A stretch of DNA of 57,742 bases from Ruminiclostridium sp. (GTDB lineage Bacteria; Bacillota; Clostridia; Oscillospirales; Ruminococcaceae): assembly GCA_017625405.1 (NCBI GenBank), contig JAGALB010000057.1, positions 1 through 57,742 on the forward strand, given 5' to 3'. Under the pieces are notes generated by a model. It had not been told where the DNA came from, ran no database searches, and saw only the letters and a list, made by a program, of their open reading frames with translations. Position numbers and translations under genes: made by a program. Positions 46,277-53,901 of the stretch are shown here, one piece after another. Every line of letters begins with the position of its first letter. The stretch's first letter is position 1.

Positions 46277-46861
46277 TTATTCCTTGACGGATTTTACGCC
46301 ATATTCTATTATAGCAACAATTGCTGAGCTTAATACAAGATTTACAGCAAGCTCGATAACAAAGTTAAGTCCTACAAAGGCAGTAACCATATATGCGCCT
46401 GCATTTTCAAAGCCTGCGCCTGCTGCCCATTCCTTGATTGTGTCCATAAAGAACAGCACACAGCCAAGTAAGAATATGCCTGTGTTTACAACGGGAGAAA
46501 CTACGCCTGCGGTAACAACTGCGGCGATTCTGTTCTTTTTGCTGATAAGGCGGTAAACAACGCCTGCACAAAGACCAGCAAGAGTACCCTTTAAGATACA
46601 GGTTACGATAGTTCCCGGTACATTTACCGCAAGGAACGCACCTGCGTCAGTCATAAGCACCACTACGCCGAATACGAAGCCCAGCCATGCGCCCGCTTTC
46701 CAGCCGTAAAGCGCTGCACCGACAATTATCGGCACAAGGGTAAGGGTTATTGCGAATACGCCGAAGCGGATGCTGATTGCCATTGCCTGTAAGACAACGA
46801 CGATTGCGGTCAGAAGACCGAGGCCTACCAGGGCCTTTGTGTTGAATTTTTTCTTTTCCAT
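46277..46861 (-). CDS. ECF transporter S component, possibly for pantothenate
   Basis: 194 residues with five to six hydrophobic helices: ALVGLGLLTAIVVVLQAMAI, FAITLTLVPIIVGAALYGWKAGAWLGFVFGVVVLM, IVTCILKGTLAGLCAGVVYRL and others. The pattern (small integral membrane protein, LTLVPIIVGAALYG..AGAWLGF..G) matches ECF S components. The next gene upstream is coaX (type III pantothenate kinase), which suggests pantothenate as substrate; this is inference from context. AAAGGA precedes the ATG. A 256-bp structured spacer separates it from coaX. Confidence 0.78.
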   Translation of the reverse strand: MEKKKFNTKALVGLGLLTAIVVVLQAMAISIRFGVFAITLTLVPIIVGAALYGWKAGAWLGFVFGVVVLMTDAGAFLAVNVPGTIVTCILKGTLAGLCAGVVYRLISKKNRIAAVVTAGVVSPVVNTGIFLLGCVLFFMDTIKEWAAGAGFENAGAYMVTAFVGLNFVIELAVNLVLSSAIVAIIEYGVKSVKE

Positions 46862-47029
46862 AACGGATTCCTTTCTGCCTCCCCTTTTCGGGTGAAGCGA
46901 TGGGTTTATATTTTAAGCGCCGGCTGATTTCCCCTGTACACGGTGAAACGATGTTACATCTGCTTCCCATATGTGTTTTAAAGAAACCGCCTCTGCCTGA
47001 CCCCTGATTAAGATAAAGATATGAGATTA
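46862..47029 (-). other. Structured non-coding leader of the S-component gene
   Basis: No gene is seen. Read on the minus strand it contains GATGT-TAC-like and TTTCACC..GGGGAAA pairings and a CACCC-GAAA-AGGGG hairpin just before the ribosome-binding site. It could be a regulatory leader. It matches no riboswitch class I can confirm by eye. Confidence 0.35.
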
Positions 47030-47112
47030 CGGGGCTGCCGCCCCGCACACCGCCAAGCCTTTTGTAAAAAGCTTGACCGAAAACTTTTATTTCTCGCTAC
47101 GCTCGTTTGAGA
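47030..47112 (-). repeat. Dispersed intergenic repeat, second family
   Basis: Minus strand: ACTCTCAAACGAGCGTAGCG, then AGAAATAAAAGTTTTCGGTC, AAGCTTTTTACAAAAGGCTT and CGGGGC-GGCA-GCCCCG. This kind of sequence recurs between genes in many Ruminococcaceae (recalled, not searched). AAGCTTTTTACAAAAGGCTT is an imperfect hairpin that may also terminate the coaX transcript. Confidence 0.5.
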
Positions 47113-47117
47113 GTTTT

Positions 47118-47897
47118 TCAGTTTTTCTGCTTATTTTTACGGTAGATTATAAGAAGACCCTTTAAAAGAAGCTGTGAGTCCAGCGTCATTTCGCGCTTGC
47201 AGTAGGGTGCTACCGTGCTTGAATAGCCGCCTGTGGCAACTACCGACTTTGCCTTGCCCATTTCGCTTTCAAAACGCTCGATAAAGCCGTCGATTGTACC
47301 TGCCATACCGATTATTACACCTGAACGCATACAGTCGGCGGTATTTGTGCCGATAGCCTTGTCAACTGCGCCTGCGGAAATAAGCGGAAGTGCCGCCGTA
47401 CCGCTGGAAAGAGAGCCGAAAGCCATTTTAAGACCTACGGCAAGAGCACCGCCCAGGAAATCGCCCTTTTCATTCACTGCAAGAATCTTGCTTACTGTGC
47501 CTAAATCCACGATTATGCAGGGCAGCGGATATAATTCCTTAGCGGCAACGCCTGCACAGCAAAGGTCAGCGCCCAGTGTGGCAGGGTCGTCGATTTTGAT
47601 GTTGAGTCCTGTCTTTACGCCGGGGCCTACCACCATTGCGTCAATATCCATACAGCGTTTTACCGCAGTTTTAAGCTGTTCGGTAACGGGAGGAACTACC
47701 GAGGAGATGATTACTCCCTCGAAATCCTCCTTTTTTATACTGTGCATATTGAAAATATCCAGTAAAATCATGGAATATTCGTCCGCCATTCTTGAAGGAC
47801 GGGTTTCGATACGCATTTCAAATACAAGCTTTTCGTTTTCGTCATATGCGCCGAAAACGGAATTTGTGTTGCCTACGTCAACTGTAAGAACGTACAT
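47118..47897 (-). CDS. coaX: Type III pantothenate kinase
   Basis: 259 residues from MYVLTVDVGNTNSVFGAYDE, the CoaX phosphate-binding N-terminus; GAGGAG lies 7 nt upstream. An in-frame extension to 47951 lies inside the previous gene and is unlikely. Further motifs: PSRMADEYS, the region TLGADLCCAGVAAKEL with the catalytic Asp, VDLGTVSKILAV, and GALAVGLKMAFGSLSSGTAALP. Two positions differ from the common family form: GADR is GADL and GTATT is GTVSK. It catalyses the first step of coenzyme A synthesis. It starts 4 bp after the YfhO stop and is translationally coupled to it. Confidence 0.87.
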   Translation of the reverse strand: MYVLTVDVGNTNSVFGAYDENEKLVFEMRIETRPSRMADEYSMILLDIFNMHSIKKEDFEGVIISSVVPPVTEQLKTAVKRCMDIDAMVVGPGVKTGLNIKIDDPATLGADLCCAGVAAKELYPLPCIIVDLGTVSKILAVNEKGDFLGGALAVGLKMAFGSLSSGTAALPLISAGAVDKAIGTNTADCMRSGVIIGMAGTIDGFIERFESEMGKAKSVVATGGYSSTVAPYCKREMTLDSQLLLKGLLIIYRKNKQKN

Positions 47898-47901
47898 TGT
47901 A

Positions 47902-50658
47902 TTACTCCTCATCTTCTGTTTCTGCATCTTCCGTTTCTGCTTCGTCGTCATTTTCTGCGGCTGCGGAAGCTTTCTTTTTCCTGAGCAGGCAGGATATAGC
48001 TATCATTGCCGCAAAAATTACTACGCCCGAAACGGTTGTTATAATCGCAAGGGGATAGCCTGCGGTGGTGAATGACATTTCAATCACGTGCTGCCCCTCT
48101 GTAAGCTCAACGCCGATAAGAGCGTCAAGCAGCTCGATATATTCGGTTTCCTTTCCGTCAAGGGTTACTGTCCAGCCCTTTTCAACGGGAACGGTGGTAA
48201 ACAGGATATCGTCCTTCTGTGCATTTACGGATATTCTGAGCTTTGTGGGAGATACTCTTTCAACGACTGTTTCGCTGTTCTTCGCCTTTAATGCGGATAA
48301 ATCTGCGTCAATCGCCTCGCTGTCGCAGTAGAGGAACTGCGCTTCACGGAAATACAGGTCGTCACGGGTAAGGGTAAGACCGATAATCACCTGTTCGCCC
48401 TGAACAAAATCGCCGATTTTCATGATGCTGTTGTTGTCGCCCTCGAAATAAGTACCGAGGAACAGCTCACGGTTGAGCCATACGTTTACGGTACGCTCAT
48501 ACTTTGAGGGGAGATACATATAGAGCGCAGAGGTTTCGGGCATCTCGAAGGTATATACGATTTCGGTGTTAAGACCGTCCTTCTTTTTCTTGAAGCTGTG
48601 GTGGCCGTCTGTGGTCTTGCCCTGGGTTACGTTGGTAAGCTCCAGATCCACATCGTCGATGATTCTTGTGAAATAGTCGGTCTTTTCAAGGTCGGAGGTA
48701 ACAAGCTGTCTGCCGTTAAGCATATACTGCAAAAGCTCGTTCTGATTTTCAAGAGGCTCGGTTGCGGAAAGCTCAAGGTCGGCAACATCCTCGTTTACAA
48801 GATATGCAAGAGGCATTGCGTAGGGATTTTCCGTAACGGTGATATCATCCTTGCCGGTGATATTGCCTGTGCTGTTATCGGGACAGGTAAGCATATACTT
48901 TACGCCGAAGAGGCTGTTTGTAACCTCAGTGCCGCCCGAAGAACGTGTATAGTGGCTTCTTGCGGAGAAGCCGAGACGGGATAAAAGCTCGATAGGCTTG
49001 GAATTAAGTGTGCTGGAGCTGTGGGAAAGTCCGTACATACCGCATGCCATAGGGTCGTTCACGGTTCTGTGGAATTCCTTTTCAATCCGGTAGAAGCCGT
49101 CATCCTTTGCCTTGATTTCGTCAACCACCTCTCTTGTGGGAACAACCACGTCAACATAGGAGGGTCTTGTGGAATAAACAATATCCCAGTCCTGACGGAG
49201 CAGCTGAACAAAGGTGTTTGCGAAAATTTCAAGGGAAACAATCACTGTGAATACAATGCACATGGACTTGCGGTTCAGCTTATCCTTCAGCTGGATAACA
49301 GCTGCGGAGATTACAAGCAGAATGAACATTACAGGCAGGATTACCTGCATGCTGTCCATGGTGTCACGGCTTATATCGTCAAGATAATTGTCGGCTTTTT
49401 CAATAAACAGAAGCACCGCAAACCAGGCAAGGGCAATTCCTGCGATGTGCTTTTTGCGGATTTCGCCGATGCTGTTGAAGGCTTCGGCAGCAAAGCGCAC
49501 CATAAGGAACGAAAGCATGAAGCTGTAACGGTAGGGCAGCCAGTTGGGGAGCTGTCCGCCGTGCCAGAGCATATCCACCTGGCAGATCCACATGGAAACG
49601 CAGAGAACGGAAATAATTACCGCTGCTCCGATTCTGTCACGTCCTCTGATTTTCTTCATGAAGAAATAGCAGGGAAGCAGTAAAAGTACGATTGTACCGC
49701 AGTAGATGAAGGGCAGACCCGACATTCTTACGGTGTCGTAGGTAAGCGGGAACATCTTATCCAGCATTTCGATGAGGTCGAAGTTTGTGTATACGGAGCT
49801 GTAATCAGGCTCGGAGAATTCGAACTTTCCGTAGGAAAGGGCGTTGTATACGGGGATAAGCATATAGCTTGAAATCAGGGCTGATACGAGAGCTACCGCA
49901 GTAAACAGCATACCTCTGCCGATAAACAGGCGGTGAAGTCCCTTCTTGTGGGAAACAACTGCATAATAAAGGAAGTATATTGCCGAAAAAATGGCAATCA
50001 TAAAGCCGATATAGAAGCAGGTAACGAAAGCGTATACAAGGGAAAGGGTGCACATCACGAACTTACCCTCATCAATAAGCTTTTCGATACCGTATACTAC
50101 CAGCGGAAGAACCATTACGCCGTCAAGCCACATAGGGTTCATTGTCTGCACCATTGTGTAGGAGCAAAGAGCGTAGCTTGCGGAGAAAATAATTGTTGTA
50201 AGCTTTCCGAAGCCTCTTCCGCGGCTCAGGTAAATCGCTGTGCAAAGGCCGATAGCGCCCACCTTGGTTACCATCATGGTGAGAAGTCCCTCGGTTATCA
50301 TGTGTCTGGGGAACATCCATACAAGGAAATTGAAGGGGCTGCCCAGATAGTAGCCGATGATACCCATGAATTCACCGGAAAGGTTTCTGCTCCAGGAGTA
50401 GAAGACGCTTTCCTCGCCTGCGAAGACATCGTACATGTAGTCGTAGTAATAAACGTACTGACCGTTCAGGTCAAGGGATAATACCGATTCACTGCCGAAG
50501 GGGTAAACTCCGAAAATAAAATATGAAAGCAGCAGTATCAGGCAAGGAATGCCGAAGGATACGGGAAGCTGGAAGTCGGTTACGAAAAATCTTTTAAGAC
50601 CTGCTTTTGCGTATCCCAGATACTTGGCCGCAACGCTCTGTTCAGCGGTTTTCTCCAT
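47902..50658 (-). CDS. yfhO: YfhO-family membrane glycosyltransferase
   Basis: 918 residues from MEKTAEQSVAAKYLG (AGAGGA upstream). The membrane half has about a dozen helices with YfhO marks: SVLSLDLNGQYVYYYDYMYDVFAG near 60, SVFYSWSRNLSGEFMGIIGYYLGSPFNFL near 85-115, and MNPMWLDGVMVLPLV near 170. A large extracellular beta-rich part (about 500-860) and a last helix near 875 follow, with an acidic tail. In Bacillus subtilis YfhO uses the lipid-linked sugar made by CsbB to glycosylate lipoteichoic acid. Here the CsbB-like gene overlaps by 17 bp, so the same pair is proposed. The polymer modified is unknown. Confidence 0.88.
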   Translation of the reverse strand: MEKTAEQSVAAKYLGYAKAGLKRFFVTDFQLPVSFGIPCLILLLSYFIFGVYPFGSESVLSLDLNGQYVYYYDYMYDVFAGEESVFYSWSRNLSGEFMGIIGYYLGSPFNFLVWMFPRHMITEGLLTMMVTKVGAIGLCTAIYLSRGRGFGKLTTIIFSASYALCSYTMVQTMNPMWLDGVMVLPLVVYGIEKLIDEGKFVMCTLSLVYAFVTCFYIGFMIAIFSAIYFLYYAVVSHKKGLHRLFIGRGMLFTAVALVSALISSYMLIPVYNALSYGKFEFSEPDYSSVYTNFDLIEMLDKMFPLTYDTVRMSGLPFIYCGTIVLLLLPCYFFMKKIRGRDRIGAAVIISVLCVSMWICQVDMLWHGGQLPNWLPYRYSFMLSFLMVRFAAEAFNSIGEIRKKHIAGIALAWFAVLLFIEKADNYLDDISRDTMDSMQVILPVMFILLVISAAVIQLKDKLNRKSMCIVFTVIVSLEIFANTFVQLLRQDWDIVYSTRPSYVDVVVPTREVVDEIKAKDDGFYRIEKEFHRTVNDPMACGMYGLSHSSSTLNSKPIELLSRLGFSARSHYTRSSGGTEVTNSLFGVKYMLTCPDNSTGNITGKDDITVTENPYAMPLAYLVNEDVADLELSATEPLENQNELLQYMLNGRQLVTSDLEKTDYFTRIIDDVDLELTNVTQGKTTDGHHSFKKKKDGLNTEIVYTFEMPETSALYMYLPSKYERTVNVWLNRELFLGTYFEGDNNSIMKIGDFVQGEQVIIGLTLTRDDLYFREAQFLYCDSEAIDADLSALKAKNSETVVERVSPTKLRISVNAQKDDILFTTVPVEKGWTVTLDGKETEYIELLDALIGVELTEGQHVIEMSFTTAGYPLAIITTVSGVVIFAAMIAISCLLRKKKASAAAENDDEAETEDAETEDEE

Positions 50659-51589
50659 TTTTGTCGTCCTCTCTGTTCTTCTTTGTGTCAATTGAAACTA
50701 TATAACGGGGGCGGAATTTTATTTCCTCGTATATCTTTGCCATATAATAGCCGATAATTCCCAGTCCGATCATGATGAATGCGCCGGAAATCAGTATAAG
50801 CAGTATGACCGTGGGGAAGCCTGCGGCGGAAACGCCCTGGAAATACTGCACCAGCGTGTTTATGCCGAAGCCCACAGCAATCAGAAAAAACAGGATGCCC
50901 ATTCCTGTTATGAGCTGCAGGGGCAGGTTTGTAAAGCTTGTGATATTGTTTATTGCGAATTTCGCAAGCTTCTTGAAATTCCATTTGGTTGTGCCTGCGT
51001 TACGTGGTGCAACGTGGAATTCCAGCTGTGCTGTCTTAAAGCCTACCCAGCTTGACAGCGCACGGAAGAAGGTAAGTCTTTCCGGCATATCGTTAAGTGC
51101 GTCGATGACCTTTCTGTCCATAAGCTTGTAGTCGCTGGCACGGTCGAGGTTCACGTCTGCGGAATTCTTCATAAGGCGGTAGAAGGTCTTTGCAAAGGTC
51201 TTGTATATGAAGCCCTCCTTGCCACGGCTGGCCTTTATGGCTTCAACCACCTCAAAGCCCTGTTCCCACAGATTCAGCATTTCGGGAATAAGCTCGGGGG
51301 GATGCTGCAGGTCGCAGTCGATTACAACCGCACAGTCGCCGTCGCAGGCTTTGAGTCCTGCAAAAATAGCGCCCTCCTTGCCGAAGTTGCGTGAGAATTT
51401 AAGTCCTCTCACCGACTTGTTTTCCTCTGAAAGACGGCTGATAAGCTCCCACGTTCTGTCACGTGAGCCGTCGTCCACAAAGATTATTTCACAATCCGTA
51501 CCGTTGTCGGAAAGGATTTTGTAAATTGTTTCTGCTGTTTTTTCAATGTTTTCCTGTTCATTGTATGCAGGAATGATTACTGATAACAT
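50642..51589 (-). CDS. CsbB/GtrB-type polyprenyl-phosphate glycosyltransferase
   Basis: 315 residues. GT2 domain: MLSVIIPAYNEQENIEKTAETI, IIFVDDGSRDRTWELI near 36-51, CAVVIDCDLQHPPELIP (DxD-type DCD..H) near 88-104, and DRASDYKLMDRKVIDAL near 146. Two C-terminal helices near 230-255 and 265-290 (LITGMGILFFLIAVGFGINTL, FPTVILLILISGAFIMIGLGII) are typical of enzymes that load sugar onto undecaprenyl phosphate at the membrane. It partners with the YfhO gene it overlaps. It follows the DUF4097-like gene by 18 bp. Confidence 0.9.
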   Translation of the reverse strand: MLSVIIPAYNEQENIEKTAETIYKILSDNGTDCEIIFVDDGSRDRTWELISRLSEENKSVRGLKFSRNFGKEGAIFAGLKACDGDCAVVIDCDLQHPPELIPEMLNLWEQGFEVVEAIKASRGKEGFIYKTFAKTFYRLMKNSADVNLDRASDYKLMDRKVIDALNDMPERLTFFRALSSWVGFKTAQLEFHVAPRNAGTTKWNFKKLAKFAINNITSFTNLPLQLITGMGILFFLIAVGFGINTLVQYFQGVSAAGFPTVILLILISGAFIMIGLGIIGYYMAKIYEEIKFRPRYIVSIDTKKNREDDKNGENR

Positions 51590-51607
51590 TTCATTTCGTC
51601 CTTTTCT

Positions 51608-52381
51608 TTAGTTTGTCGCTTCGGGAGCTCTGTTTATTTCCAGATTTCCCGCTGTTGTGTCTATTTTCAGGGTATTTCCGCCTTTTCCGCCAAGCAGTGC
51701 GGCGTCGCCCCTGCGGTTTTCAACGTCGTTATAGAAATTGCGGCTTGTACAGCTGCCGCTTTCGGTGGCAAACTCCACGAAAACGTCAAGAGAGCCGGAT
51801 AAGTCCACAACCATTTGTCCTTTTCCGCCGTTTACGGTCATTTCCCCGTCAATACTGCCGATGCTGAGGTAGGTTGTTCCGCTTTCGTTCTTTATCTTTG
51901 TGTTTTCATCCGCTCCCGTAACGTGCATATATCCGCTTCGGGTGGAAAGCTCAAGGCTTTCGCAGGTTACGCCCAGCGTTGTAATATTTCCGCTGCTGGT
52001 GGCAAGGCTTATACGCTCGTAATTTCTTCTGGGAACATACAGATTGATATGTGCGCTGTCGGCGCTTTGGGAGAACAGGGACAGCGTAAAGCTGTCGTCT
52101 TCGGTTATTCTCAGCGTTCCGAACTCGTCACAGTCCATTATCAGCGGCAGACCGCTGCTCCATTCCACACGGCAGACGCTGTCGTCGGAATATTCAAGCT
52201 TCACAGGCAGAGCGCCTGTCACAACTATTATTTCATGGACATTATCAAAGCTTTTCTGCCCGTAGAAAAATTCGGGACGGCTCTTTCCCAGGGGAGTGAA
52301 AAGCTGAAGCAGCATCGCAGCGGCAATCAGCAGCAGTCCTGCCACGGAAAGCAGCAGGGACAGCGATTTAATCTTCTTCAT
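51608..52381 (-). CDS. DUF4097-like surface protein
   Basis: 257 residues. One N-terminal helix (SLSLLLSVAGLLLIAAAMLLQL) anchors a repetitive beta-rich region: ATSSGNITTLGVTCESLELSTRSGYMHVTGADENTKIKNESGTTYLSIGSIDGEMTVNGGKGQMVVDLSG. Such turns of short strands ending in SG, DG or GG are typical of DUF4097/DUF4098 putative adhesins. The partner upstream (overlap 14 bp) is a small membrane protein in the place where DUF1700 proteins often occur. The role is unknown; cell-envelope stress clusters often contain such pairs. Confidence 0.75.
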   Translation of the reverse strand: MKKIKSLSLLLSVAGLLLIAAAMLLQLFTPLGKSRPEFFYGQKSFDNVHEIIVVTGALPVKLEYSDDSVCRVEWSSGLPLIMDCDEFGTLRITEDDSFTLSLFSQSADSAHINLYVPRRNYERISLATSSGNITTLGVTCESLELSTRSGYMHVTGADENTKIKNESGTTYLSIGSIDGEMTVNGGKGQMVVDLSGSLDVFVEFATESGSCTSRNFYNDVENRRGDAALLGGKGGNTLKIDTTAGNLEINRAPEATN

Positions 52382-52706
52382 TGTACAACCGCCTTTTCCG
52401 CCATTCCATCTTTTTCATGAAGCTGTGAAGTCTGTTTATCGAAGCAGGACAGATAACCGCCGTGCCGAGGCACATTCCGCCGCCGAGCAGCAGCAGTCCC
52501 ACGCCGAGAACACACAGGACAGGCAGCCCCACATCGGTTATTATATCCAGCAGACCCGCCATACCAAGCAGCGAAGACGGAAAAACAATAATTCCTGCGG
52601 AGAGCAGACCCAGAGCTGTGAAAATATAAAGGAAAATCAGCAGAAACAACATGACAAAGCCGAAAATTCCCGAAACAAGACCGAAAAAATAACCTGCTTT
52701 TTTCAT
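52368..52706 (-). CDS. Small two-helix membrane protein, unknown
   Basis: 112 residues from the second ATG (MKKAGYFFGLVSG). The first ATG at 52718 abuts the GGGAG site with no spacer, whereas the second lies 12 nt away. Helices lie at about 5-30, 32-50 and 60-85, followed by a Lys/Arg-rich end (FMKKMEWRKRRLYNEED). It overlaps the DUF4097-like gene by 14 bp. It has a promoter at 52747-52775 and is probably the first gene of the operon running through the glycosyltransferase, yfhO and coaX. Confidence 0.62.
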   Translation of the reverse strand: MKKAGYFFGLVSGIFGFVMLFLLIFLYIFTALGLLSAGIIVFPSSLLGMAGLLDIITDVGLPVLCVLGVGLLLLGGGMCLGTAVICPASINRLHSFMKKMEWRKRRLYNEED

Positions 52707-52746
52707 TTCTGCTTTCATCTCCCTTGTTTTTCAAGATACGAAATCA

Positions 52747-52775
52747 ATTATACCATATTATTAATACATTTGCAA
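52747..52775 (-). promoter_or_regulatory. Promoter of the membrane protein-DUF4097-GT2-yfhO-coaX operon
   Basis: On the minus strand TTGCAA (52775-52770) and TATAAT (52752-52747) are 17 bp apart. Confidence 0.7.
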
Positions 52776-52922
52776 TATACTGATTGCCAAATATCGGTTA
52801 AGAGTGGGTGAAAGTTTTGTTATAATTTTGGAAAAAGTGACGTATATAGCCAAAAACAGCGGAAAAAGTCATATGTTTTTTACGAATTGATAGAAATTTA
52901 GGGGCAAGTTCGGGAATACCTC
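52776..52922. other. Spacer between divergent promoters upstream of rpmH
   Basis: No gene is seen. TTAAGA (52798-52803) and TATAAT (52821-52826) on the plus strand form a possible extra rpmH promoter. No DnaA-box cluster (TTATCCACA) is visible, so this is not the origin despite the rpmH-rnpA-yidC-jag genes. Confidence 0.4.
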
Positions 52923-52951
52923 TTGACAAGGCGGGGTAAATTGTTTATAAT
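52923..52951 (+). promoter_or_regulatory. Promoter of rpmH-rnpA operon
   Basis: TTGACA (52923-52928) and TATAAT (52946-52951) with a 17-bp spacer: a consensus promoter, about 115 bp ahead of rpmH, leaving a leader of roughly 110 nt. Confidence 0.85.
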
Positions 52952-53071
52952 AATATGGCTAAGCTATGGGTGTACTATGCTCATACGCAAAAAATCAAAC
53001 AACGGAACGGCTTAACCTTGACGGCAACCGCAGGTCGAAGAGCCGACCACAAGAAAGGAAAGGTAATAATC

Positions 53072-53206
53072 ATGAAAAGAACATATCAGCCTAAGAAGCT
53101 TCAGAGAAAGAAGGAACACGGTTTCAGAAAAAGAATGAAGACCGCTAACGGCCGTAAGGTACTCGCAAGAAGACGTGCTAAGGGCAGAAAGAGCTTAACA
53201 TACTAA
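53072..53206 (+). CDS. rpmH: Ribosomal protein L34
   Basis: 44 residues, [20 protein letters not shown] to the end [18 protein letters not shown], the complete and highly conserved L34 sequence. GAAAGGAAAGG precedes the ATG; the frame stays open upstream to 52955, but that part is leader. It is followed by rnpA after 6 bp, the normal order. Confidence 0.97.
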   Translation: MKRTYQPKKLQRKKEHGFRKRMKTANGRKVLARRRAKGRKSLTY

Positions 53207-53212
53207 GATAAA

Positions 53213-53587
53213 ATGGGAGAATATTCCAGAAAATTCTTCAGTATAAAGAACGACCGTGAGTTCAGATTCCTGTTTAAAAAGGGCGAAACCTGCGTGAATT
53301 ACGCTTTCGTCTGCTATTTCAGGGAAAACAAGCGCCGCAGAAACCGCTGCGGTATAGTTACGGGCAAGAAGATAGGAAATGCGGTTACCAGAAACCGTGC
53401 AAGACGTATTATCAGAGAGGCATTCAGGATTTTCGACCATGACCTCCGCTTAAGTACGGAGAAGCGCTACGATTTTATCTTCGTGGCAAGAACACAGACT
53501 GCATCTCAGAAATCGGGAAAAATCCTTCAGCTTATGAATAAGAAGCTGTTACCTCTTGTTGTGCCCGCACCGAAGAAAAACGGATAG
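53213..53587 (+). CDS. rnpA: Ribonuclease P protein component
   Basis: 124 residues. The RNR motif is KKIGNAVTRNRARRIIREAFR near 54-74, with NDREFRFLFKKGETCVN at the N-terminus. It binds the RNase P RNA for tRNA 5'-end maturation. The ATG is only 6 bp after the rpmH stop with no clear ribosome-binding site, so translation probably depends on rpmH. A strong hairpin follows directly. Confidence 0.95.
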   Translation: MGEYSRKFFSIKNDREFRFLFKKGETCVNYAFVCYFRENKRRRNRCGIVTGKKIGNAVTRNRARRIIREAFRIFDHDLRLSTEKRYDFIFVARTQTASQKSGKILQLMNKKLLPLVVPAPKKNG

Positions 53588-53626
53588 GAAAACACGTTCA
53601 TCTGAACGCTGTTTTTCCTTTTTTCC
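53586..53626 (+). terminator. Terminator between rnpA and yidD
   Basis: Extended stem AGGAAAACA..CGTTC / GAACG..TGTTTTTCCT with loop ATCT and a following T run. It overlaps the rnpA stop. Some read-through is likely because yidD has no obvious promoter. Confidence 0.75.
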
Positions 53627-53638
53627 GTATTTTATGCC

Positions 53639-53881
53639 ATGAAATATATCTTAATCGGAATAATCAAACTTTACAGACTTACATTATCGAAGATACTGCC
53701 GCCTTGCTGCCGGTTTCATCCATCCTGCTCACAATACGGACTGACCGCTGTGAGCCGATTCGGAGCAATCAAGGGCGGCTATTTGACTATCAGAAGGATT
53801 ATAAGATGCAATCCCTTCAACCCCGGCGGGTATGACCCCGTGCCGGAGGAATTTTATTTTTTCAGGAAAAAATCAGAATAA
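53639..53881 (+). CDS. yidD: Membrane protein insertion efficiency factor YidD
   Basis: 80 residues. Conserved cysteine region [50 protein letters not shown] at about 21-70. It is an amphipathic membrane-associated protein that helps YidC-dependent insertion. No ribosome-binding site is evident before the ATG. It lies between rnpA and yidC as in most bacteria. Confidence 0.95.
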   Translation: MKYILIGIIKLYRLTLSKILPPCCRFHPSCSQYGLTAVSRFGAIKGGYLTIRRIIRCNPFNPGGYDPVPEEFYFFRKKSE

Positions 53882-53901
53882 CTCAGGAAAGGTGATCTAC
53901 C

